A stretch of 64,000 nucleotides of DNA from Acidobacteriota bacterium (GTDB taxonomy: Bacteria; Acidobacteriota; Vicinamibacteria; Fen-336), in the NCBI GenBank assembly GCA_022340585.1, contig JAJDNS010000041.1, forward strand, positions 1 through 64,000, written 5' to 3'. Below the pieces are notes generated by a model. It saw nothing but the letters and a program-made list of their open reading frames with translations, ran no database searches and was not told the DNA's origin. The translations under genes and the position numbers were made by a program. Shown piece by piece: positions 1-6,685 of the stretch (the first letter of the stretch is position 1; every line of letters starts with the position of its first letter).

Positions 1-16
1 GGTCTATCGTCGCCCG

Positions 17-703
17 ATGAGCGGTCTGCGGCCTCCCGCAACGGGAGCGGAGCTTCGACGCGTCTACCGTCGACTGCGCCGCCACTTCGGTCACGCCGGC
101 TGGTGGCCTGGCGAGACGCCGTTCGAGGTGTGCGTGGGGGCCATCCTCACCCAGAACACCTCGTGGAGCAACGTCGAGAAGGCGCTGGGTGTCCTGCGGC
201 GCCGGGGTCGGCTCTCCTACCAGGGCCTGCGCGGCCTGCCGCCCTCGAGGATCGCGCCGATGATCCGATCCTCCGGGTACTTCAACGTGAAGGCCCGGAG
301 GGTGAAGGCCTTCCTGGACTTCCTGGGGGCGGAGTACGGGGGGCGAGTGGAGCCGATGGCGGGGGAGGACCCCCGGATCCTCCGCTCGAAGCTCCTCGCC
401 GTGGACGGCATCGGCCGCGAGACGGCGGACTCGATCGTGCTCTACGCCGCCGGTCTTCCCCTGTTCGTCGTCGACGCCTACACCCGCCGTGTCTTCGGGC
501 GTCTGGGACTCCTGAGGGGAGACGAGGCCTACGACGAGATCCAGGACTTCGTCATGACGCGCCTCCCTCCGCACGTGGAGCTGTACAACGACTACCACGC
601 CCAGATCGTGAAGCTCGGCAAGGACGTCTGCCGACCCCGCCCCCGGTGCGGGCTCTGTCCCGTTCACAATCTTTGTCCTCGTCGCGGGGTGCCAATCCCG
701 TAG
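17..703 (+). CDS. Endonuclease III-like HhH-GPD DNA glycosylase (MagIII-type, probably monofunctional)
   Basis: This 228-residue protein has the HhH-GPD fold of base-excision DNA glycosylases. The helix-hairpin-helix reads VDGIGRETADSIV and the catalytic Asp lies in FVVDAYTRR. A C-terminal cluster of four cysteines (CRPRPRCGLCPVHNLC) should bind a 4Fe-4S centre. The lysine that gives endonuclease III its lyase activity is Glu here (GRETAD), as in MagIII-type 3-methyladenine glycosylases, so a monofunctional alkylbase glycosylase is the best inference. The N-terminal block FEVCVGAILTQNTSW fits that subfamily. No stop lies between the ATG and the window edge, so a longer start cannot be excluded. 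Confidence 0.88.
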   Translation: MSGLRPPATGAELRRVYRRLRRHFGHAGWWPGETPFEVCVGAILTQNTSWSNVEKALGVLRRRGRLSYQGLRGLPPSRIAPMIRSSGYFNVKARRVKAFLDFLGAEYGGRVEPMAGEDPRILRSKLLAVDGIGRETADSIVLYAAGLPLFVVDAYTRRVFGRLGLLRGDEAYDEIQDFVMTRLPPHVELYNDYHAQIVKLGKDVCRPRPRCGLCPVHNLCPRRGVPIP

Positions 704-754
704 CTCCGTTCGTCTCATACTGGTATGGGTCGTCACGAGGAACGAGGGGTCAGG

Positions 755-1639
755 ATGCGTCTTGCGGTCTGGATGGTGTCGCTTATTCTGGCCGCTCCCG
801 CCAGCGCCCAGGATTTCTGGAAGCACTGGGGAGACGGGCGGGCCGAGGTGAACGGGTACCGTCTCGCCCAGCCGCGGTACGGCGTGGCCCGCTCGGGGAC
901 CGCGGTCCTCATCTTCGTGACAGAGGACTTCTCGGACCGTCTCCGGGTCAAGGCCGATCCGGGGCGGCACCCCCGGGAGGACACCTACCCGGTCCTGAAG
1001 CTCAACGCGGTCCGAGACTTCCGGACCGGGGTGTACGACTACCACGTCATGACCTCGACCTTCCTCCGGGTCGGCGACGGCTGGCCGGTGGCGAAGGTGA
1101 GCTTCTCCAGCCAGGAGTGGTGCGGCCACGTCTGGCACCAGCTGGTCCCTCGAGGCGACCGCGTTCATGGGTTGTGGCACAGCTACTTCGACGGCGAGGC
1201 GGACGGGGAGGAGAGCCTGGAGCGCCACCACGGCGGCCTCTTCGAGGACGCCCTCCCGGTCGTCCTCCGGGGCTGGCGTGGTGAGTACCTCGCGGCCGGA
1301 GAGAGTCGCACCGTCCCGCTCCTGCCCAGCCTGCTCCAGGCGCGCTTGCGGCACCAGCCTCTCGAGTGGGGGTCGGCGACCCTCTCGCGGGCCGCGGCAC
1401 CGACGACCCTCGAGGTTCCGGCGGGGAGGTTCGAGGTCACCGTGTACACCGTGAAGGTGAGCGATGGCCGCACCCTGACCCTCTCCTTCGAGACCGCGCC
1501 CCCCTTCCGGCTGATCCGACAGACCGGGTCCGCGGGGGAGGAGCTGGCCCTGGTCGGATCCCAGCGGATGGCGTACTGGAAGCTCAACGCCCCCGGCGGG
1601 GAGAGCCACCTGAAGGCCATTGGCCTGGGTGGGGAGTGA
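755..1639 (+). CDS. Secreted protein of unknown function
   Basis: The protein has 294 residues from this ATG, which follows GAGGGG and begins a clear signal peptide (MRLAVWMVSLILAAPASAQ). The ORF track starts ten codons earlier, which would bury the signal. The mature part begins DFWKHWGDGRAEVNGYRL and is rich in beta-strand patterns, with no recognised catalytic motif. I recall similar envelope proteins, some annotated as septum formation inhibitor Maf, but nothing here resembles true Maf. The gene stands alone between the glycosylase and ssrA. Periplasmic location is inferred from the signal peptide; the function is unknown. Confidence 0.8.
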   Translation: MRLAVWMVSLILAAPASAQDFWKHWGDGRAEVNGYRLAQPRYGVARSGTAVLIFVTEDFSDRLRVKADPGRHPREDTYPVLKLNAVRDFRTGVYDYHVMTSTFLRVGDGWPVAKVSFSSQEWCGHVWHQLVPRGDRVHGLWHSYFDGEADGEESLERHHGGLFEDALPVVLRGWRGEYLAAGESRTVPLLPSLLQARLRHQPLEWGSATLSRAAAPTTLEVPAGRFEVTVYTVKVSDGRTLTLSFETAPPFRLIRQTGSAGEELALVGSQRMAYWKLNAPGGESHLKAIGLGGE

Positions 1640-1723
1640 GACCCCGATGGCACGAAGGGCGCGACCCCCGGCCCCGCTGTGCCGAAGCCGGGCGGGCGGC
1701 CACGCCTGGGCCGATGCCCGTGC

Positions 1724-1729
1724 TAGACT
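1724..1729 (+). promoter_or_regulatory. Probable -10 element of ssrA
   Basis: TAGACT lies ten bases before the inferred first base of the mature tmRNA. No good -35 hexamer is visible about 17 bases upstream (CACGCC), so only the -10 is supported. Confidence 0.45.
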
Positions 1730-1831
1730 GCCGTTAGTGGGGGCGTCACGGTTTCGACGGGAACAGCGACCCCGAGAGGAGCAGGCCGAGCGTGCCTACC
1801 GACTCGTAAATCCGGTGGGAAAACCACAAAT

Positions 1832-1861
1832 GCCAACGACAACTTGGCACTGGCTGCCTAA
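1832..1861 (+). other. tmRNA tag-peptide reading frame (ANDNLALAA, stop TAA)
   Basis: The resume codon GCC is followed by AAC GAC AAC TTG GCA CTG GCT GCC TAA, giving the proteolysis tag ANDNLALAA. The LAA ending is the usual recognition element for ClpXP and Lon-type proteases. A second, out-of-frame TAA follows closely. Confidence 0.93.
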
Positions 1862-2074
1862 CTAAACCCTAGGCAACCCGCCCTGCCGGGGCCCCGCCCA
1901 CGGGATCTGGACAGGGCGTCATAAAGGTGGGCTGGCTGGAAGCTCTCGGTCCGGGGGTGACCAGCGAGATCAATCGGACTAGTCCTCGCCGGTTTTGTCC
2001 GGCCTTCACGGTGGGGGCGAAACACCAGGTCGGACTAAGCTTGTAGGGCCTCTCGCAGGCGCGTTTTCGGACGC

Positions 2075-2098
2075 GGGTTCGACTCCCGCCGCCTCCAC
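2075..2098 (+). repeat. ssrA 3'-end direct repeat, copy 1 (inside tmRNA; att-like)
   Basis: This 24-base segment of the tmRNA T-arm and acceptor stem, GGGTTCGACTCCCGCCGCCT plus CCAC, recurs 89 bases downstream with a single mismatch. The 3' end of ssrA is a well-known target of tyrosine recombinases, so the pair resembles the attL/attR of an excised or collapsed element. Confidence 0.75.
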
Positions 2099-2163
2099 CA
2101 ACCCGTGCCAAGCGCGGGTTGGATGGAGTCGCCGGTCCCCGTTCGCCCATCGCTTCGCGACCG

Positions 2164-2187
2164 GGGTCCGACTCCCGCCGCCTCCAC
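2164..2187 (+). repeat. ssrA 3'-end direct repeat, copy 2 (outside tmRNA; att-like remnant)
   Basis: The second copy reads GGGTCCGACTCCCGCCGCCT plus CCAC and matches copy 1 at 23 of 24 positions. It cannot be a functional RNA end: the CCA is CTA and the T-stem no longer pairs fully. The MazF remnant begins only about a dozen bases later. Confidence 0.75.
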
Positions 2188-2198
2188 TAACGCATAAA

Positions 2199-2427
2199 GA
2201 TTCCCGCTTCTGCACCGTGGTCTGCGCGCCGGTCTACTCACGCCGGGACGCCCTCGCGACCCAGGTCGAGGTGGAGCCCGACGAGGGGCTCACTTATGAA
2301 TCCAGTCCACTGCGACGCGCTGGTCAGCGTCCAGAAGGCACTCCTCAGGCATTTCGTCGGGGCCCTGGACTCGGAGCGGGAGCAGAGGCTGGATCAGGCG
2401 CTGCGCGTCGCCCTCCCCCTGGCCTGA
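2199..2427 (+). pseudogene. Truncated, frameshifted MazF/PemK-family toxin remnant
   Basis: Translation gives FCTVVCAPVYSRRDALATQV, then EVEPDEGLTYESS in the same frame. After a one-base frame change near 2290-2303 it continues VHCDALVSVQKALLRHFVG and ends in DQALRVALPLA before TGA. Read together this is the C-terminal two-thirds of a PemK/MazF endoribonuclease of the subtype with CPVYS...ATQV...GL..ESS..CD. The N-terminal strand with the start codon is missing. The left edge abuts the second ssrA repeat, suggesting the toxin came in with, or was cut by, the integrating element. No antitoxin is visible. The family assignment rests on recalled motifs, not a search. Confidence 0.72.
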
Positions 2428-2571
2428 CCTCCGCCCGCGGCCGCGCGTCGTTGACCGGCGGCCGGCACGGTTGGTAGCGTCCGGCCACACCGCGGACGCG
2501 CCGGCGCGGGTGGGGGCCTGGCCATTGTCCGACCAGCATGAGATGTAGGGGCCGGGCACGGGCACGAGCCG

Positions 2572-3169
2572 GTGACGAGCCCGTTCCGCCGGTGGGCCCT
2601 CGTGGTCTCGTGGAGCCTGGTCCTGCCGGTGCTGCTGACCCTCGAGACGGGCGCCCCCTTCACTCTCCTGGAGCCGCTCCATGTCGAGCAGGGCCTCGCC
2701 CTCGCGCTCTACCTCGCGACCAGCGCGTTCTGGCTCCCGCGCTGGCGGACGCGCGGCGTCGTGTATGCGCACCTGCTCGTCGTCGTCCTGGTGCTGGTCC
2801 TGCATCCGCTCACGACGACTCTGGAGCGGGATGGCGCCTTCGCGGTGACCGCGCTGCACCTCGGCCTGACCGTCTGCTGGCTCACGGGGTGGAGGGCCGA
2901 GTACAAGCTCCTCGTGCTCTCGATCGTGGTGGGTCTGGCCCTGGTCGAAACGATCCTCTCGGCGGTGGGGGAGGGCCCCCCTGGCTGGTCCGGGGATCTG
3001 GCCGACTACGGCGACCTGATGGGTCCTACGGAGAGGGGGGCTTTCTCCGGCCCAACCTCGACCGCAAGGTCGTCGGTCCCCACGGCGCGGTGGACTTCAT
3101 CACGAACTCCCGGGGCTTCCGCAACCGCCAGGAGGTCGACGAGGGCCACGAGGGTCGAGATCCATCCCC
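2572..3169 (+). pseudogene. Frameshifted membrane protein fused to an SGNH-like N-terminal segment (remnant)
   Basis: The first frame encodes about 150 residues with four to five hydrophobic helices (such as VVYAHLLVVVLVLVLHPLTT). Between about 3010 and 3040 the meaningful translation moves to another frame, giving GGFLRPNLDRKVVGPHG and then FITNSRGFRNRQEV. That TNSRGFR block is typical of the region ahead of the catalytic domain in membrane-linked SGNH/GDSL-like acyl hydrolases. The change falls next to a G6 run, so a one-base indel or a sequencing error is likely. The catalytic domain is absent because the frame soon leads into noncoding sequence. Hence a broken gene, perhaps part of the same decayed insert as the MazF remnant. 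Confidence 0.6.
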
Positions 3170-3187
3170 TGCCTTGACGTTCGAGGG

Positions 3188-3212
3188 GGCGGCCCCTTTC
3201 GGCGGGGCCGCC
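3188..3212 (+). terminator. GC-rich hairpin downstream of the pseudogene (possible terminator)
   Basis: GGCGGCCCC pairs perfectly with GGGGCCGCC across a seven-base loop, a 9-bp stem. No T-run follows, so it is only a possible terminator separating the remnant from the rhodanese gene. Confidence 0.35.
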
Positions 3213-3311
3213 TCCCGTGCCGCCGCCCGGAGCATCGCCTGGCGCGCCGGCCCTCTTCCGGCTCCCGGAGGCTGCTACGCTTGTGAGAAGTCGGAAAGGC
3301 GAGGAGGTGCA

Positions 3312-3725
3312 ATGAGGCGCAGCATGTGCGTGCTCGCGACCCTGGCGATGGCGACGGCCGCCTGGGCGCAGCGGTCGGCGACGGCCAGGGAGACCGCGGC
3401 CGATGAGCTCAAGGCGAAGCTCGATCGGGGCGAGAAGGTGCTCGTGATCGACGTACGCACCGACGAGGAGGTGAAGAGCGGCTCGATCCCCGGTGCCATC
3501 CACATCCCGACCGACCAGCTCGAGGCGCGGATGAAGGACGTCCCCCGGGACGTGGCGCTCGTCTTCACCTGAAACGGCGGTGGCCGGAGCTCCCGTGCGG
3601 CGGAGCTCTTTGAGAAGAAAGGCTATACGACGGCGACGTTCTGCCCGCTGAACGACTGGAAGGCGAAGGGATACGAGACCGCCGCGCCGAGGGAGGTGCC
3701 CGAGGGACCGCTGGCGCCGGAGTGA
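3312..3725 (+). CDS. Secreted single-domain rhodanese with in-frame UGA at the catalytic Cys (candidate selenoprotein)
   Basis: The ATG follows a strong ribosome site (GAGGAGGTG) and a signal peptide MRRSMCVLATLAMATAAWAQ. A rhodanese domain follows: VIDVRTDEEVKSGSIPGAIH, then VALVF-T. Codon 87 is TGA (3570-3572), exactly where the catalytic Cys of the rhodanese loop CxxGxRS belongs. The frame then continues NGGGRSSRAAELFEKKGY and on to NDWKAKGYE, ending at TGA 3723-3725, a full-length domain of 137 residues. A hairpin starting 13 bases after the UGA resembles a bacterial SECIS. The ORF track stops at the internal UGA and so hides the second half. Reading UGA as selenocysteine is the best explanation; a Cys-to-stop mutation or sequencing error is the alternative. 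Sulfur or selenium transfer in the periplasm is inferred. Confidence 0.72.
3586..3609 (+). promoter_or_regulatory. Candidate bacterial SECIS hairpin after the in-frame UGA
   Basis: GGAGCTCC pairs with GGAGCTCT (seven Watson-Crick pairs plus one G-U) around the eight-base loop CGTGCGGC, with a G at loop position two. The loop starts 21 bases after the UGA, inside the spacing known for bacterial SECIS elements. Position and shape fit SelB recruitment, but such hairpins also occur by chance in GC-rich DNA. Confidence 0.5.
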
Positions 3726-3890
3726 TCGGGGCCCGCCCACCGCGATCCAGGTCCGCGGGGTCGGCCGGTCATCGCACCCCATCACGACGATGGTGCGGGT
3801 CCCGGCCGTGGAGTGGAGCAGCCACAATCGACTCCGCGAGCATTGCGACTCCCCGGCAGTTGGACAATGATCGGGCGGGAGCGACCGATC

Positions 3891-4664
3891 ATGAAGGTCC
3901 TGGCCCTCTACAACATCAAGGGAGGGGTCGGGAAGACGGCGGCGGCCGTCAACCTCGCCCACCTGGCCTCCGAGGCGGGGCATTCGACCCTCCTCTGGGA
4001 CCTCGACCCCCAGGGGGCGGCCAGCTTCTACTTCCGCGTCAAGCCCCAGGTCGAGGGCGGGGGACAGCGGCTTCTCAAGCGGCGGGAGCTCGACGACCAC
4101 GTCCGCGCCACCGACTTTCCCGGCCTCGACCTGCTGCCCGCCGACTTCTCCTACCGTCACCTGGACCTGGACCTGAGCGAGTACAAGAAGCCCACCCGGC
4201 GAATCCGGAAGCTGCTGACCGAGGTGGCCATGGACTACGACTACGTGGTGCTCGACTGCGCCCCGAGCATCTCTCTCGTCTCGGAGAGCGTCTTCGCCGC
4301 GGCTGACGCCCTGGTGGTCCCCACCATACCCACGCTGCTGTCGCTCCGGACCCTGGGGCAGATCGTCCGCTTCTTCCGGGAGGCCGGGCTCGAGCACGTG
4401 AAGCTCCTCCCCTTCTACTCCATGGTCGACAGTCGCAAGACGCTGCACCGCGCGATCGTGTCCGACTCGAGCGGGCTCGAGTGCCGCATGCTCCTCACCT
4501 GCATCCCCTACGCGGCCGACGTGGAGCGGATGGGTCTCCGTCGCGCCCCCCTGACGAGCTACTCGAGAGCCTCGGCCGCGGCACAGGCCTTCCGCGACCT
4601 CTGGGGGGAGATCCAGGCCGGTCTCGAGGACACTCCCGCCGTGGCGCCCAGCGACTCCGGGTGA
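3891..4664 (+). CDS. ParA/MinD-family ATPase, orphan
   Basis: The protein has 257 residues from the ATG that begins MKVLALYNIKGGVGKT, the deviant Walker A of ParA-type ATPases. Walker A' is LLWDLDPQGAASFYF and Walker B is YDYVVLDCAPSISL. The annotated upstream ATGs add only non-conserved residues. No parB, chemotaxis or cellulose-synthesis partner is adjacent, so the cargo cannot be inferred. Such proteins position chromosomes, plasmids or protein complexes through ATP-dependent dimerisation. It is unlikely to be the chromosomal parA, which normally sits with parB and rsmG. Confidence 0.85.
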   Translation: MKVLALYNIKGGVGKTAAAVNLAHLASEAGHSTLLWDLDPQGAASFYFRVKPQVEGGGQRLLKRRELDDHVRATDFPGLDLLPADFSYRHLDLDLSEYKKPTRRIRKLLTEVAMDYDYVVLDCAPSISLVSESVFAAADALVVPTIPTLLSLRTLGQIVRFFREAGLEHVKLLPFYSMVDSRKTLHRAIVSDSSGLECRMLLTCIPYAADVERMGLRRAPLTSYSRASAAAQAFRDLWGEIQAGLEDTPAVAPSDSG

Positions 4665-4766
4665 GCGGCGACACCCGGCGCGGGGACGGTCAACGGCGGG
4701 ATCGACTGCGCCTGCCCCTCGACGAGTCTACAGAATGGACCCTCTCGGTGTGGGGGCGGCTGCTGG

Positions 4767-5390
4767 TCACGTCAGCCCGAGGGTCCGTTTGATCTCGCGG
4801 ACGGTCATGCCGGTGTTCCAGACCGGCGAGCCGAAGTCGAGGCGACCGCTCTCGGCGAGCCTCCCGATGCGGACCGGCTCGAGGCCCGCGTCTCGCACGA
4901 GCTGCTCGGCGAGGGCGAGCGCTCGCTCGTCGTTGCCGGCGAGGGGGACACCCACCTTCTCGCCCTCACGGTGGGCCTCACCGGCGATCGTCTTGAAGTA
5001 GACGGTGTTGAAGGCCTTCACCACGTGCGCGCCGGGGAGATAGCCCGCGACCCACGAGCCGGAGCCGTTTTGCACCGCCTCGGCGGCCACGGGGCCGTCG
5101 CGACGGGGAATGGCGTTGCCGGCATCGAGCACCGGCTTGCCCCGGGCGCCGGCGGAGATGGCCGCTCCGACCTCCGGCGTCGCGTGGAGGGGGATCGCGA
5201 GCAGGAGCGCCTCGCCCCACTCGGCGGTCGCGGCGAGGTCGGAAACCCCGGCTCGGGCGTCGATCGACCTCGCCTTGCGCCGGGTCCGCTCGGGGTCTCG
5301 AGCCCCGAAACGCACCTCGTGTCCGGCCCCGAGCCAGAGCCGGGCCAGGGTGCCTCCGATCATCCCGCTGCCGAAGATCCCGATGCGCAT
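4767..5390 (-). CDS. NADPH-dependent F420 reductase-like oxidoreductase
   Basis: This 207-residue Rossmann protein begins MRIGIFGSGMIGGTLARLW, a GxGxxG NADP site at the extreme N terminus, and carries FGARDPER for the phosphate side of NADP. The segment HVVKAFNTVYF is typical of the F420-dependent NADP oxidoreductase family (pfam03807), which also includes F420-independent dinucleotide reductases. No F420 biosynthesis genes are nearby, so use of F420 is not established. The ATG chosen lies five codons inside the ORF track start, directly before the conserved strand. The gene is divergent from the efflux operon and shares its intergenic region. Confidence 0.82.
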   Translation of the reverse strand: MRIGIFGSGMIGGTLARLWLGAGHEVRFGARDPERTRRKARSIDARAGVSDLAATAEWGEALLLAIPLHATPEVGAAISAGARGKPVLDAGNAIPRRDGPVAAEAVQNGSGSWVAGYLPGAHVVKAFNTVYFKTIAGEAHREGEKVGVPLAGNDERALALAEQLVRDAGLEPVRIGRLAESGRLDFGSPVWNTGMTVREIKRTLGLT

Positions 5391-5435
5391 CGACGTCACT
5401 CCCACCCCCTCGTCCCTTCCTGTGCCTGGATTCTA

Positions 5436-5463
5436 TTGCCGTTCCCTTCCGGGACGCTACAAT
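5436..5463 (+). promoter_or_regulatory. Sigma-70-type promoter of the RND efflux operon
   Basis: TTGCCG (5436-5441) and TACAAT (5458-5463) are separated by 16 bases. The predicted transcript starts near 5470, about 40 bases before the adaptor gene. No repeat suggesting a TetR-type operator was noticed. Confidence 0.65.
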
Positions 5464-5511
5464 GGCGCCGGCCGGGCTCGGCCCGGCTCTTGATCCAGAG
5501 AAGCGGAGCCC

Positions 5512-6684
5512 ATGAGCCACGAATCGCCACCGTCGTGTCGTCGACCCGAGTTCTTCCGTCACCGCCGGGGGGTCGCGTCGCTGCTCGCGGCCACGGTCGT
5601 CGCGGCCGGTTGCAGCGGCAAGCCCGCGGGGACGGGCGGCGGCCCACCCGCGATGCCGGTCGAGGTGGTGACGCTCGCCGAGCGGCCCGTCGAGCGCACC
5701 AGCGAGTTCATCGCGAGCGTGAGGTCCAGGCGCTCGACGAGGGTGAGGCCCGAGGTCGAGGGCTCCATCACGCGGATTCTGGTTCGCTCCGGTGACACCG
5801 TCGAGCCCGGGAGGACCCTGCTGGTGATCGACCACCGCATGCAGGAGGCGCTGGTGGCGCGCCTCGAAGCGGAGCTCCTCGCCCGCCGAGCCGACCTGCA
5901 GCAGGCCCGGCAGGAGGCGGCGCGCACGGAGACGCTGGTCGAGGCGGGGGCCGCCAGCCAGGCCGAGCTGGAGCAGGCCACGACGACGCTGCAGACGGGC
6001 GAAGCCCAGCTGAACGCCACCGAGGCCCAGCTCCGCGAGCAGCGCGTGGCCCTCTCCTATCACACGGTGACCGCTCCCACTGCCGGGATCGTGGGCGACA
6101 TCCCGGTGCGGGTCGGCGACCGGGTGACGAAGTCGACGCTTCTCACCACCATCGACCAGACCTCGGACCTCGAGCTGTACATCAACGTGCCGGTGCAGGA
6201 GGCGCCGAGCCTGAGGCTCGGGCTGCCCGTCCACCTGCTCGACGACGACGGCTCGATTCTCGCCACCGAGAAGCTGTCGTTCATCTCGCCCTCGGTCGAG
6301 GGCGAGACGCAGTCCGTGCTGGCCAAGGCCACCCTCGAGAGCGCGGTGGGGCTGCGGACCGAGCAGTTCGTCCGCGTGCGCGTCGTCTGGAGCGAAGCGC
6401 CGGCCCTCGTGGCTCCGGTCATCGCCCTCGACCGTGTCGGCGGCCAGCACTTTGCCTACGTGGCCGAGGATGGCGAAGGGGGAGTGACGGTGGCCCGTCA
6501 GCGAGTCGTCGAGCCCGGAGCGGTCGTCGGGAACGACTACGTCATCAAGTCCGGCCTCGCTCCGGGCGACCGGCTGATCGTCTCGGGGCTGCAGAGGATC
6601 GGCGACGGCGCCCCGGTCACGATCGTGCCGGCGAAGGCCGAGGCGCCCGAGACCGTCCCCGCGCCGCGCGGCGGAGGGGACTAG
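5512..6684 (+). CDS. RND efflux periplasmic adaptor (MFP/HlyD family) lipoprotein
   Basis: This 390-residue membrane-fusion protein links the inner-membrane pump to the outer-membrane channel. The N terminus ends in a lipobox (VVAAGC), preceded by RHRRGVASLLAAT. It then shows a lipoyl/barrel-sandwich half (TRVRPEVEGSITRILVRSGD), a coiled-coil hairpin rich in A/E/L/R (about residues 125-190), the second lipoyl half (VTAPTAGIVGDIPVRVGD) and beta-barrel and membrane-proximal domains. It is the first gene of the operon, with the promoter described upstream, and its stop is one base from the pump start. Substrate cannot be told from sequence. Confidence 0.92.
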   Translation: MSHESPPSCRRPEFFRHRRGVASLLAATVVAAGCSGKPAGTGGGPPAMPVEVVTLAERPVERTSEFIASVRSRRSTRVRPEVEGSITRILVRSGDTVEPGRTLLVIDHRMQEALVARLEAELLARRADLQQARQEAARTETLVEAGAASQAELEQATTTLQTGEAQLNATEAQLREQRVALSYHTVTAPTAGIVGDIPVRVGDRVTKSTLLTTIDQTSDLELYINVPVQEAPSLRLGLPVHLLDDDGSILATEKLSFISPSVEGETQSVLAKATLESAVGLRTEQFVRVRVVWSEAPALVAPVIALDRVGGQHFAYVAEDGEGGVTVARQRVVEPGAVVGNDYVIKSGLAPGDRLIVSGLQRIGDGAPVTIVPAKAEAPETVPAPRGGGD

Positions 6685-6685
6685 C

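Larger units (their letters stand above)
1739..2100 (+). ncRNA. ssrA: Transfer-messenger RNA (tmRNA)
   Basis: This is a complete one-piece tmRNA of 362 nt that rescues stalled ribosomes and tags the unfinished protein for proteolysis. The 5' end GGGGGCGTCACGGTTTCGAC is the canonical signature. Its first seven bases pair with CGCCTCC before the discriminator A and the encoded CCA. The T-arm near the 3' end is GCGGG-TTCGACT-CCCGC. The internal reading frame encodes a typical degradation tag. The gene is intact although it lies beside an apparent integration scar, as expected when an element recreates the 3' end of its target. Confidence 0.97.

Noticed and set aside
1995-2477. 160-residue plus-strand ORF across the end of ssrA
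   Set aside because: It reads through tmRNA sequence; only its tail encodes part of the MazF remnant, which is listed separately.
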